Shown here piece by piece: positions 1 through 10,310 of a stretch of DNA of 64,000 nt. The number at the start of each line of letters is the position of its first letter. Position 1 is the stretch's first letter. The notes below the pieces were generated by a model, which saw only the letters and a list, made by a program, of their open reading frames with translations, did no database searches and was not told the DNA's origin. The position numbers and the translations under genes are program-made. The DNA comes from Zopfochytrium polystomum (lineage: Eukaryota > Chytridiomycota > Chytridiomycetes > Chytridiales > Chytridiaceae): the NCBI GenBank assembly GCA_025765615.1, contig JAIVFJ010000133.1, positions 62,001 to 126,000 on the forward strand, in the 5' to 3' direction.

Positions 1-234
1 GGCACGCTGCCCGACTTTTCAGCGCTGCCGGACCTGACCTTGTTCCGCGTTGATGGCAACCGCGACCTCTCGGGCGTGCTGCGCAGCGGCTTTGCGGCGT
101 TTCCCGGCGGCAGTAGCGTCTCGCAGGCAGGCAACGACGGCGTGCCGTTGAGGACGTGCGATGTGAGCGGGACAAAGGTGTGCGTCGAGAAGGGGCACGT
201 CGGGCCGTCGTGCTTTGCGGACTTGACGTGCTGA
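1..234 (+). CDS. C-terminal fragment of a leucine-rich-repeat protein
   Basis: The frame is open from base 1 and ends in TGA at 232-234, so only the last 77 residues of a gene that starts outside the window are present. The fragment contains one plant/fungal-type LRR unit (LPDLTLFRVDGNRDLSG), followed by a short Cys-containing tail with four cysteines that resembles a capping region after extracellular LRRs. No transmembrane segment or anchor signal follows it. The family is inferred from one repeat, so the specific role cannot be given. Confidence 0.6.
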   Translation, partial: GTLPDFSALPDLTLFRVDGNRDLSGVLRSGFAAFPGGSSVSQAGNDGVPLRTCDVSGTKVCVEKGHVGPSCFADLTC

Positions 235-705
235 TGACGGGCTTGGTCGTTTGATGTGGATACTGCAACAGCTTCTGTCATTCGATGCATTTTTTCCTCC
301 CTTTTCTCCTTTTGCCTGCTTCATGAATCTTAGAGATCCGCCAATTGAGGGGCCCCCTCATTTCTTAATACTCGAAAACTTCTCTTTGACCGCCCTCCCT
401 CATCCCGTTTACTTCTACATTGGACCCCCTCACTAATTCCCGACATCTTCAACTTCCCTTTTTGCTGTGTTCCACGACTTGCAACCTTCGAGACAAAAAA
501 AAAAAGAAAGGGCGGGGGCTTCCCGAAACTTCAATTGACGAAACGCTAGTCGGCTTCCACCTGCGCCCAGCGTCTTGTGGTTCTTGCGCTTTCTTGTGGG
601 CGAACGAACACGCGCCAGAGCAGCGGCAAAGACGACGAGACGCTGAGAGAGACACTTAGTCAGACGCAGATAGATTCGCAAGCAGACAGACTGCGAAAGA
701 CAAAT

Positions 706-2931
706 ATGCTGACGACGACGACTGCGCTGACGTCGACTGTGCCGACGACGACCGCGATCCTCGACGCTGCGGCCCTCGCCGACAGCGGCGGTGGCTACCG
801 GATCATCTCGCACGTGTGGGGCCCCACCGTCACCGCGACGCCCATCACGACGACGCCCGGCGGGCGCGTGCGCATGGTGCCGATCAGCACGCCGAGCAAG
901 CTCGCCAAGGCGCTACGGCTGCGCGCCGAGCGGCCGACGTGGATGGACGTCATCGACCTCGACCAGTCCGACGCCGACGAGGTCGCCGCCGCCATGGGCT
1001 GCATGGCGCAGCTGTACCGCAACGCAGACGTCACCGCCGTGCTGCTCCCCGCCGCCGACCTGCGTGCCGTCGCCGCCGACCGCGACGACCTCGTCGCCGC
1101 CGCCGCGATGCTGCTCGCCGCGTCGCTCGCGACGGGGAGGTATCAGTGGGCGCACCAGTCCGTCCCCGGAAGTGCGCTGACCGTCGCCGCGCGCTGGATG
1201 CTGGACGGCGTGCAGAGCCGCGCTGCACGCGGAAAGACGGTGTACGATACGCGGGTATGGACGTTAATGGAGAAGGTGTCGTCGCGGAGGCTGGTGTACA
1301 TGCGCGACGAGGACGAGGACGGGGACGGCCGCTCCGACTCGGACGTGGCGCTGAGCGCGTCCGACCGCGTGATCCTCAAGCTCGCGGCGCAGCGGTGCCT
1401 GGCGCGGCCGACGTTGCGGGAGGGACCCGAGGTGCAGTGGTCGGGGCTGTTTTCGAACTTGCGGTCGATGCTCGCGTCCCGCTTCCCGCGCGAGACGGCC
1501 GAGATGCTCGACGGCGGCGCCGTCACGGAGGCGCAGGTGACCGCCGCGATCCGCCTCGGTGTGCTGAAGGAGATTGCCGAGCGAGAGTGCAGCTACGAGA
1601 TCGACCGCGCGTACGTGGCAGCGGCGAACCTGACGCCAAAGGGGTACATCTCGGACTTTACCCTCCCGGAGAAGGAGGCGCTGCAGATGGTGGCGAGGAA
1701 GCTGGCGGCGCTGGGCGTTGTTCCGCCGGCGGTGGGGCAGTATTGGTACGACGATCAAGACGACGAACGCAGCATCTCCACTCGCGGCTTGTACAAGATG
1801 CTGCTCTCGCCCGAGCTCTTTGAGACGCCGACCGCCATGATGCTTGTGAAACACATGTGCGTGCCCATCGATGACGCTGATCACAGGGACACCCCAGCCC
1901 CCGCCAGTGTGGCTGAAATGCAAGATGCGGACCCAGCAATTGAAAGTGTCGGGGTTTACGGCCAACCACAGCAACTGAACAATGCAGTGTTCAACAAGCT
2001 GCAGGTGACGGCGCAGGGGACAGTCGTATTTTCGGGTCTGTTTACTCGAGAGAAGATGGTGCTGTTTGCCGCTGTCATCCCCGTCCTCATCAACCTCATC
2101 GAAAGGCTCAAAGGCAGCCCTAAATTCCACCGCAGACACAAGCTCATGACGTACGAGCTGCAATGGGAAAAGGCCATGGAACACGTCTTTCAGCTCATCG
2201 TCCTATTGGGACGGGACTTCTGCCGCTGGAACAAGGAGAAAACCTTCTCGTTCTGGCTCTTTTTCCTCATCGCCGACCACCTTCGTCTGGAAGGCATCGA
2301 CAGGTCTTCCCGCGAAACGGGCAAGCCAAGGCTGCTCGGGGAGGCGTACATGCGAACGAAATCCTGGCAGTGGGTAGATGCCGACGCAGAGTGGTGGCGC
2401 GCCGCGCTCTTTGAAGCCCTTGTAGAGCTGCAAACGCGAGTCGCCCAAAACAAGGATCGCATCAACGCAATGATCCGCAAGTTCGACGAGTCATCGGACG
2501 CGGCGAAGGCGCCCACGACCGTCGGCAGCCGCTGCCACCTCTACGAGCAGCTGCAGCGGAACGCGGTGATGACGGTGATCGTGGGGCGACCCGTCGCCGA
2601 CGCGTTTGGCGACTTCGACGACTCGTACGTGATCGGACTCACGACCAACAGTCTGCCGATGGAGCCGGGAGACTACTTGGTGGTCGACGCCGCGGGATGG
2701 TGCCTCGCCAGCACCGACCGCAGCAAGGTGTACACGTCGACGTCGCAGTTTGCCGCCGCGTGCTTCAACTACAACTCATCGAATGTGGGGTACTCGGAGC
2801 TTGGCATCGACCGCAAGAGCAGCATGAGGACAACGTGGAGGGTGAAGTGCGCCGTGCCTGAAACTGGCTCGGAAGAAGGATCAGGCGGAAAACGAGATTT
2901 GCAGGCTCTCTTAGAATCCATTGCAAAGTGA
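706..2931 (+). CDS. HET-domain-like protein, 741 aa
   Basis: A single open frame. The ATG at 706 is preferred over the in-frame ATG at 577 because the 43 extra residues look like leader sequence. Residues about 30-120 resemble a HET (heterokaryon incompatibility) domain: YRIISHVWG matches the usual Y..LS.VWG box, and PTWMDVIDLDQSDADEV followed by MAQLYRNADVTAVLLP matches the W.D..CI.Q.D..E....M..IY..A box. The roughly 600-residue remainder has no motif I recognise, but it has aromatic-rich helical stretches (RWNKEKTFSFWLFFLIADHL). HET proteins in Dikarya trigger incompatibility-type cell death; whether this one does is unknown. It lies downstream of the LRR fragment on the same strand. Confidence 0.6.
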   Translation: MLTTTTALTSTVPTTTAILDAAALADSGGGYRIISHVWGPTVTATPITTTPGGRVRMVPISTPSKLAKALRLRAERPTWMDVIDLDQSDADEVAAAMGCMAQLYRNADVTAVLLPAADLRAVAADRDDLVAAAAMLLAASLATGRYQWAHQSVPGSALTVAARWMLDGVQSRAARGKTVYDTRVWTLMEKVSSRRLVYMRDEDEDGDGRSDSDVALSASDRVILKLAAQRCLARPTLREGPEVQWSGLFSNLRSMLASRFPRETAEMLDGGAVTEAQVTAAIRLGVLKEIAERECSYEIDRAYVAAANLTPKGYISDFTLPEKEALQMVARKLAALGVVPPAVGQYWYDDQDDERSISTRGLYKMLLSPELFETPTAMMLVKHMCVPIDDADHRDTPAPASVAEMQDADPAIESVGVYGQPQQLNNAVFNKLQVTAQGTVVFSGLFTREKMVLFAAVIPVLINLIERLKGSPKFHRRHKLMTYELQWEKAMEHVFQLIVLLGRDFCRWNKEKTFSFWLFFLIADHLRLEGIDRSSRETGKPRLLGEAYMRTKSWQWVDADAEWWRAALFEALVELQTRVAQNKDRINAMIRKFDESSDAAKAPTTVGSRCHLYEQLQRNAVMTVIVGRPVADAFGDFDDSYVIGLTTNSLPMEPGDYLVVDAAGWCLASTDRSKVYTSTSQFAAACFNYNSSNVGYSELGIDRKSSMRTTWRVKCAVPETGSEEGSGGKRDLQALLESIAK

Positions 2932-3039
2932 CGCATTGAAATCGTCTTGATCAATTGAACCAAATGAATATGTGCAAGGAACTATGCTGCCAGATTTTGA
3001 ACAAAGAATACGCTCAATAAATGAAAATCGCCAGGCTTC

Positions 3040-6000
3040 CTACCACTCCAACTTCTCATCACCGCACGTCCCACCTCCACACCCTCCACCTCCGACCTTC
3101 CTTTCATTCTGGCGCTCACCCTTCACGCCCTCACTGTCGCCACCAACCATCCACTTCCCGGTGCCTAGAACACGCTCCAAGGCCTCCATGTCCGGCAACA
3201 GCACCTGGACCCTCCCGGCCGCGGTCGTACGGGTGGGAAAGGTTGCGATGGAGTATGCCGGGTCGTCGATTCCTGCGCCGGACTCCAGGGAGAAAGTCTT
3301 CTTGTGGAGTGGGCAGGCGAGCTTGGGGGTTGCGGCTGCGTCGGGGGTTGCTGCGGTCGTACCGAGGAGGGATTGCGAGAGGACGAAGGAGCGCTTGTGA
3401 GGGCACATCTAGTAGCAATTGCAGAAGAGGAGTCAATAGATCGAGAGCAATCTGCAGGCCTAGGTGGGAAGAGAAACAGCGAAAGTCTCACATTTTGCGT
3501 GGCATACCACGTCTCGTTCCCGTCGCGGTCCAATTTGCGGAAGATGGCGAGCTGAACGTCACCGTGTTTTACTGCACGGCCGGTTTCAGGAGTAAATTCG
3601 TCCTGGTGGGTGTGGCAACCATTAAGACAGGCAAAGTTAAACATCCCAACTTACCACGCTCCCAAAGTCGACCCACGATCGGACGCCTTCGATCTCTGCC
3701 ACTGCCGGACGCAGGTCGTTCACAGTCGGGTCCGAGTCCTGCTTTGGCCACGGTGCGGGCTCGGGCTGTCCCCGTTTCTGGAGCATCCCAATGTCCGGCT
3801 GTGTTTCTGAAGTGTTGGCGAACTGGGAGAACTCGGCGCGGAGGGTGGGGTTGTTTACAACTTCAGCCCACTCGCTGCACCAAAGTTTAAAAACAGAACA
3901 TGGTATCGAAGTCAGACAGAGTTATGATGCGACAAGGGCCGAGTAAAGGCCTTTCGCAAAACAACGTGCAGTCAAGTTCAATGAAACTTCTCACTTACCA
4001 TTTGTACGTTCCAACCAAATGAGCCATCTGAGCCTCGAGGGTCGCAGCGATTCCAAGCTTATCGTGTATGACAACGTCTTTGAGGTGCTGCAAGCCTCCC
4101 TCAAGCTTTTCGAGCCACCTTGCAGTTCGTGTAAGCTTGTCCGCAGTGGAAATGTAGTACATCAGGTATCGGTCAAGGTACTGTGGAGAACGAGAGGGAT
4201 GAGACCATCGAGGCGAAGCTGCAGACACGGTGGACTTACTTTGATGACATCCGCTTCAGATACTTCAGAAGCAAGCAAAACTGCGTGCTTGGGTTTGGAC
4301 CCGCCATTGCCTTTGAATGGTTTAAAAATCTGGAGTGGCCGCCAACAACCAACAAACATCACTCACCTCCGACATAAACATTCCACCCCTTTTCGGTGGC
4401 AATCAGGCCAAAATCCTTGCTCTGGGCCTCAGCGCACTCGCGAACGCACCCACTGACGCCGCCCTTGAGCTTGTGCGGGGACCGCACGCCCTTGTACCTG
4501 TTCTCGACGTCGATGGCGAAGCGAGTCGAGTCGCGCATGCCGAAGCGGCACCACGCGGAGCCGACGCACGACTTGACGGTGCGAAGCGACTTGCCGTAGG
4601 CGTGGCCGGACTCGAAGCCAGCGGCCACGAGGCGCGACCAGATTTCGGGGAGGTCTTGCTTGCGGGCGCCGAACAAGTCTTTATGTTGGAGCGAAGAAGC
4701 TAAATGAGTTTTGAGGGTTTGTGGGAGGCAATGCTATCGACTGTGTCCCATTTCCGTGCAACAAGACCGCGGCGAGAAGTTGAACCTACCTATGCGTTGG
4801 CCACCGGTGATTTTGGTGTAGAGCCCAAACTCTTTGGCAACTTCGCCGATGACGATAAGCTTGTCCGGGGTGATTTCGCCGCCGGCGATGCGGGGTACAA
4901 CCGAAAAGGACCCCCCGCGCTGGATGTTTGCGAGGAAGCGGTCGTTTGTGTCTTGCAGGGGTCGGTGCGACTTTGAAATGACGAGCTCGTTGTGGAGTGA
5001 GGCGAGTATGGAAGCGATCGCTGGTTTGCAAATCTGTAATATAAAAAAAGTGGGGTGAGGACCTAGGCCTTGAAAATGAGGATGGAGAAAGGCAAAAACC
5101 TCGCATCCGTCGCCTTTCCCGTGGCTGATCAGCAGCTCACGGAACGTCTTGACTTTGGTAATCTTGACGATTTCGAAAAGCTGGGATACGCACAGTTAAA
5201 CTTGGTTCCAAAAACAACGCTAGCAAATACCTCAACCCTCGAATAGTCGAAATGCTCGCAAAGGGTGTTTTTCACCGTCCCGCCCATTCGTTTGATTTCA
5301 GCATTCATGATAGACGTCATGGCTGGAATACATCCCCCGCAACCGGTGCCGGCTTTAGTGCACTGTTTGAGGGCCGGCAGCGATGTGGAGCCTGCCTTAA
5401 CGGCATCCACAAGGTCCTTTTTCGTGACGTTGTTACAAGAGCAAATCTGTGCTTCGTCTGGTAGATCCTGAAGCATCCGTCAGCAGTCGCAGGAATACGG
5501 TAAGTAAAGCAAGAAGAGTAGTGGTTTGCCTTGCAACTTACGTCATCTTCTTCTTCTGCGCCAGATGATTTTCGTCCGAGAAGGTCTGACGGGGACACCT
5601 TGAGAGGAGCCGCGCTGCGGGCCAGAGCGTGAAGTTTCGTGTACTCCTTTGTCGCGTCCCCCACGAGGATGCCACCGTAAAGCCTTTTCCCGTCTTTTGA
5701 GAAGAGCAACTTTTTGTAGGAGCAACCTTCGATTTGGAAAGATATAAAAACGAGGTTAGAGGAAGTCTTTCGAAGGCGAGAGTGGGACATTTACCGAAAG
5801 GGTCTTTTGACACGCAAGTGATGACATCGCGCGAGTCGGCGACCCCAGGAATGCCTTTGCGGTCGGCAAAGTATTCCCCGAAGCTGGCGACGTGAACTCC
5901 GGCAAGCTTGAGCTTGGTCGACATGTCGCTGCCTGTAAATCGTTTGGCGGCAACAGCGGCGGCGTCTCCGACACGGCGCGAGCGCTCGGCGGCCAGCACC

Positions 6001-7431
6001 GATGCGACGACAGTGCACATCTCGTACCCAGGTTGTACTGTAGCGGTGAGGCGGAATTCAATGCGTGTAAAAAGCATGCGGGCGGCGGGAAGATCAGAAA
6101 TTACCAAGCCCGTAAACGACGCCTTGGTGCGACACTGCCTCTCCCACTGCAAAAATGCTGCTGTCCGAGGTCCTCATTTCGTCATCGACCACGGTCCCGC
6201 CCTTGACGTGAACCTACACATTCGCGATTCGAGTGCGTCAGCTTCGAACAATCACAGAGGCCAACACGGTCCCGGCACTCTTTCCTCACCTCCAAACCGC
6301 ATGCGCGGCTCAGTTCATCCCTCGACGCGATGCCAACGCTGACGACGACCAGTTCGCAGTCGAGTCTCGGTGGGGCGGACCCAGCGTCATCGGCCTTGAA
6401 CTCGATCGCCTTGACGACGTCGGTGCCGGCGCTACCGTCGTCGCTAGCGGGGCCAACTACGAATCGCTCGGTGTCACGGGAGGGAAGGATCTCGAGGCCG
6501 CGACCGAGCCGGGCGAGCTCCTCCATCATGACGCTAGCGCCCTCTGCGTCGAGCTGTCGGGCCAGGGCGTGTGCGTTCCGCTCGATAACCGAGGTGTGGA
6601 GGTTTAGGTGGAGGAGGGCGGCAGCTGCTTCGAGGCCGAGGAGGCCTTTAAATGGAGGAAATAGAGGGGAGACGGTGAGGCAAGCGAGGAGGACCGGGGC
6701 GGGCCGGGAAGGGTAAGGAGAACGGACCTCCGCCGATTACAGCAGCCCGCTTGCAGGACTTTGCGTATTCGATGATGGCGTCCAGGTCCTCGATCGTGCG
6801 GTATACGAAAATGCCCTTGGCATCGATATTCGGGATTGGAGGAACGTACGCACTGGACCCGGTTGCCAGTATAAGTGTGTCGTACTGTGAAGCAAAGGAA
6901 TGGGCGGGGTGAGAGATTGTTACATCTTCCAAAAGCCGAAACGGGATAAAGTCAGATTACCTTGACCACGCCTCCGCCCGCATCCGTCACGGTCTTCCCC
7001 TCGCGGTCTATTCCAACAACCCGCTTCTTGACAACGACGACGCCGTTCTCGGCGAACCACGACTCCTCCTTCATGGTCAGCGCGTCGACGGAGCGGTGCT
7101 CAAAGTAAGAGGTCAAGAGCATGCGGTTGTATGCGACGTTTTGCTCTTCGGAGAAAGCGGTGATGTGGAAGCGTTCTTGGGCGGCAACGTCACTGGTGGT
7201 GCTGCTGGCGCTGCTACTGCTGCTCTTAAGGCTGTCGTTGAGGCTGACGACGGATTCGATCATGCGTAGGCCGACCATGCCGAGGCCGACGACGACGATG
7301 CGGTGCTGGCCGTGGTGGGAGTGGTGGGCATCGTGAAGGATCTGCGGAAGGGGTGGACCGTGTGCTCCTCGTCCTCCTCCTCCTAATCCTCCTGCTGATC
7401 TTTCGTTTTGGGGGACGGCTATCGGGGTCAT
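3040..7431 (-). CDS. niiA: Assimilatory nitrite reductase [NAD(P)H], siroheme/FAD, multi-exon
   Basis: Reduces nitrite to ammonium in the cytosol during nitrate assimilation. Start ATG is at 7431. The first exons read 7431-6961, 6884-6728, 6645-6290 and from 6213; about a dozen exons follow, with the stop at 3040. Domains in order: FAD/NAD-binding reductase (RIVVVGLGMVGLRM, then YDTLILATGSSAYVPPIPN and AVIGGGLLGLEAA joined across introns); BFD-like [2Fe-2S] (CSCNNVTKKDL ... GTGCGGC); nitrite/sulfite reductase half-domain; siroheme/4Fe-4S ligands as C-x5-C (SCVGSAWCRFG) and C-x3-C (SGCVRECAEAQSKDFG); and a C-terminal NirD-like Rieske domain (CPHKRSF ... ACPLHKKTF). This is the normal fungal NIT-6/NiiA architecture. 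No nitrate reductase or transporter is adjacent. The divergent upstream region carries clustered GATA sites. Confidence 0.93.
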
Positions 7432-7544
7432 TCGTCCACGGAGTAGGGCGCTGGGTGGTGCCGATTGTGGATTGCAGGGGTCGGTGCCTTTGGTCGGCTG
7501 TGCAACTTATATACTGTTTCTGTACATCTGAGGCAGAGTTGGTC

Positions 7545-7778
7545 GATAAAGAGACGGCGATTGTTTCGGAATGATGGATGGATGACTCTGCCCGCCACCA
7601 CCACCCGCCTTATCGAAAATGCTTATCCGGCTGTCTGGGAGATAACTGCTTGCTGCTTGGTGGGACAGTAAATCGAGCGATAAGAGAGCGATTTGGGCCT
7701 ATGCAATAGCGGCCGATAAGAGAAAAGGGAAGCGACAATTCTGGAAGCAGACAAAAATTACTAGTCGCCCGCCTTATC
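7545..7778. promoter_or_regulatory. Cluster of GATA-factor motifs upstream of nitrite reductase
   Basis: Seven GATA cores lie within 234 bp, 114-347 bp upstream of the nitrite reductase ATG: forward at 7545, 7641, 7679 and 7715; reverse (TATC) at 7611, 7624 and 7775. All fit HGATAR, the AreA/NIT2 site for nitrogen-catabolite control. I found no obvious NirA/NIT4-type CTCCGHGG site. Assignment to nitrogen control is inference from the gene it flanks. Confidence 0.6.
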
Positions 7779-7903
7779 GGACCAACGGTTGAGATCTGGC
7801 GGGCGCCAATCCGATCAAAAGAGGAGCCTTCAGCGCGTAAAAAGGGTTGTATTCAGAATAGAGGGTCGAAGATGAACAGGGGAGAGAGGGAGAGAGAGAA
7901 AGC

Positions 7904-7911
<8 letters not shown>

Positions 7912-7938
<27 letters not shown>
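7912..7938. repeat. (TG)n microsatellite
   Basis: An uninterrupted TG dinucleotide tract in the divergent intergenic region, preceded by a GAGA-rich stretch. It is nearer the ankyrin-like gene on the plus strand than the nitrite reductase. Confidence 0.9.
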
Positions 7939-7940
<2 letters not shown>

Positions 7941-8180
7941 AGTGAGAGTGGACTGTACTTTGGTTTTGGTGTGTGGATATTTGGCACGAGACATCGTTTT
8001 TGGCAATTGACGGATCTGCCGCTGCGATCGTCACCCCAATCGGGACCTCGACTGAGAAGCGCAGGCCGTGAAGGGCGTCCGCCCGCCAGCCTCGGATCCA
8101 TCGTGAGCAGGTAAACGGACCTCCACCACCGCCTCCCTCTCAGTTCGGTGGTGGCACAGGGCACCACACAAAAATGCAAA

Positions 8181-9971
8181 ATGCCCTCCACAGCCTTCGC
8201 CGCCTTCGGACCCCTCATCCTCGCGCACCTCCCAGGCCCAGATCGCTTCCGCCTCGCAACCCTCCTGAAAATTGAACGCTCTCAAGCTCTCGCCCTCTAC
8301 TCAATCCCCTCCGCCTCCCTCGTCGCCGCATCGCGCCGCGGCCTCGTCGACCTCCTCGACTTCCGCCTGCGCACCGCCACCGCCGCAACCACCACCACCA
8401 CCACCGCCCGCATCGGCTCCGTCGGCCCGATCGAATCCCTCTTCTGGATCCTGCGGGATGGCGAGGCGCGCTCTGCGGAGGGACTGGTGCGCGTCGAGTG
8501 GTGGGAAATCTGCCCTGGAGCCGCCGGCGCCGGCGGAGACCTGGGCTACTCGGCCGCAGTCGACGCCGCGCTCCGTGCGGCTGCCCAGCACAACCACGTC
8601 ACGGTGCTCGAATGGTGGTGGACGACGACGGCACTGCCGCCGGCCTTGCGTCCCGACCGCGGGTCATGCGCCAAGGCGATCTACGCGGGCGCGTTGCACG
8701 GCGGCGCGGTGGCGGTCCTTGCGTGGTGCAAAACCGCTCACGGACGGAGCCCACTTATCGGGGTCGACATCGACGGCGCCGCGATGCGCGCCGCGGCCGC
8801 GCTGGACCGCGTCGAGGCGCTGCGCTGGCTCGAGGCGGAGGCGGGAGACGCCGCAGCGCGGAGGGTCGCGAGGCTCGACTTTTCCGACGACGCGATGCAG
8901 CTGGGGCAGCTGCGGCGGCGGGTGGCGGCGGAGGAGGAGAGGGAGAGGGAGGAGGAGGAGGACGGCGACGAGGCGGTACGCGTCGAGCTGCGCGCGGCGG
9001 CCGAGCACGCCGCCGCCCACGGGCAGGTGAAAGTGCTGGAGTGGATCAAGGGGGCGACGGGCGGCGGCGGCGGCGGCGTTTTGGATGCGGAGAGGGTGGC
9101 CAAAGTAGCGAGCGAACGGGGCCGCGTCGGCGTCCTCGCCTGGTGGCAGAAGACTTACCCGTCTTCCGCGTGGCGGCCGCAGCCACCGGACATCCTGTCC
9201 GCCGTCGCCGACGGGCACGTGGGCGTGCTTCAGTTCTGGTGGGAGCTCGGCGTCGACGCAGGTGTATGGTCCGAGCCGTTCCTTCTGGCCGCGGCGCAGG
9301 GGGGATTCGTCGGGGTGTTTCGGTGGTGGGCCGAGCGCTTCCCTGCGCCCGGTGCACGGTGCGCGTCGGTCGTGATTGAAGCGGCGGTCCAGGGGGAGCG
9401 GTTTGAACTCCTTGATTGGTTTAAAGCGAGCGGGTACGTTCGGCCGCTGCGGTGCCCCGTGACGGTCGCTGCTCGGAAGCAAGGATCCCTCTCATGGTGG
9501 TTGCGAAACGGCCTGCCGCTCGTCAACGACATCGCCAACCCTCACGCCTTTATATGGAAGCACGCCCTGAACCGAGCGCTGATGGAGTGGTTGGTTGAAA
9601 CGCGCGACAAAGACGGCAGCGGCGCCTGGAGTTCTATCCCCGCAGACGAGGACTGGCCACGCCCGGACCTCCTTCAGATCGTCGCAAAAGAAGCCTTGTA
9701 CGACGCGCGGTCTGGTTTGCTGCGCGAAGGCGCCCTGGACGCTCTAGAGTGGTGGAGGGCGCGCGGGGCCAAACTGGGATCTGTCGAGAGTGTGCCATAT
9801 CCATACTACAGCTTGATCGAGGGGCATCTTCCGTTTCTCGAATGGCTTGCTGCTAGGCGCGTGGGGATCCCGTTATTTGTGAAGGACGACGAAAGCGTCG
9901 GAAGCAGCGATTCTGCGAGGTGGTGGGAGGAGGCAAAGCACCGATTCCCGGCAAGCGCGTTTGTCCGGTAG
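8181..9971 (+). CDS. Trp-rich ankyrin-like repeat protein, 596 aa
   Basis: Single exon. The ATG at 8181 (MPSTAFAAFG) is preferred to the one at 8148, which adds eleven poorly structured residues. An F-box-like or helical N-terminus (LILAHLPGPDRFRLATLL) is followed by at least eleven degenerate units, each about 33-50 residues with the core [VAFL][LF]xW: VLEWWW, VLAWC, ALRWLE, VLEWIK, VLAWWQ, VLQFWWE, VFRWWA, LLDWF, LMEWLV, ALEWWR, FLEWLA. Preceding A..G-type helices (AIYAGALHGGAVAVLAW) fit the ankyrin helix pair. Trp-rich ankyrin-like proteins of this type are, to my knowledge, common in chytrid genomes. Role unknown; probably protein binding. An acidic insert lies near residues 250-270. Confidence 0.65.
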   Translation: MPSTAFAAFGPLILAHLPGPDRFRLATLLKIERSQALALYSIPSASLVAASRRGLVDLLDFRLRTATAATTTTTTARIGSVGPIESLFWILRDGEARSAEGLVRVEWWEICPGAAGAGGDLGYSAAVDAALRAAAQHNHVTVLEWWWTTTALPPALRPDRGSCAKAIYAGALHGGAVAVLAWCKTAHGRSPLIGVDIDGAAMRAAAALDRVEALRWLEAEAGDAAARRVARLDFSDDAMQLGQLRRRVAAEEEREREEEEDGDEAVRVELRAAAEHAAAHGQVKVLEWIKGATGGGGGGVLDAERVAKVASERGRVGVLAWWQKTYPSSAWRPQPPDILSAVADGHVGVLQFWWELGVDAGVWSEPFLLAAAQGGFVGVFRWWAERFPAPGARCASVVIEAAVQGERFELLDWFKASGYVRPLRCPVTVAARKQGSLSWWLRNGLPLVNDIANPHAFIWKHALNRALMEWLVETRDKDGSGAWSSIPADEDWPRPDLLQIVAKEALYDARSGLLREGALDALEWWRARGAKLGSVESVPYPYYSLIEGHLPFLEWLAARRVGIPLFVKDDESVGSSDSARWWEEAKHRFPASAFVR

Positions 9972-10273
9972 TTGTGGTGGTTGGAGGACACTGGTTTGCC
10001 GTTATTTCACGTGGTCCTTTTCATTGAAAATGCTGACTGTGCGAACGGGCTGAAAGTCCACAGGACACAGGACACGAATTTCGTCGAGGCAAGACGCTTG
10101 CTTGCGCATTCACGCGAGCAATAATGTTAATTCTATTGCATTATTTTTTTTTTTTCTGTTCGAATCTCTGCACACAGGTCATCACGAGGCCAAGGGCAGC
10201 CAGCCGAATGCACACACACACACACACACACACGCACGCATCTCTCTCTCTCTCTCTCTGTCTCTCTCTGTCT

Positions 10274-10310
<37 letters not shown>

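Noticed and set aside
8272..9482. Long alternative frames across the ankyrin-like gene
   Set aside because: They are Arg/Ala-rich shadows of a GC-rich coding region without motifs.
7900..10310. CRISPR-like or satellite arrays
   Set aside because: The repeats are simple di- and tetranucleotide microsatellites without unique spacers.
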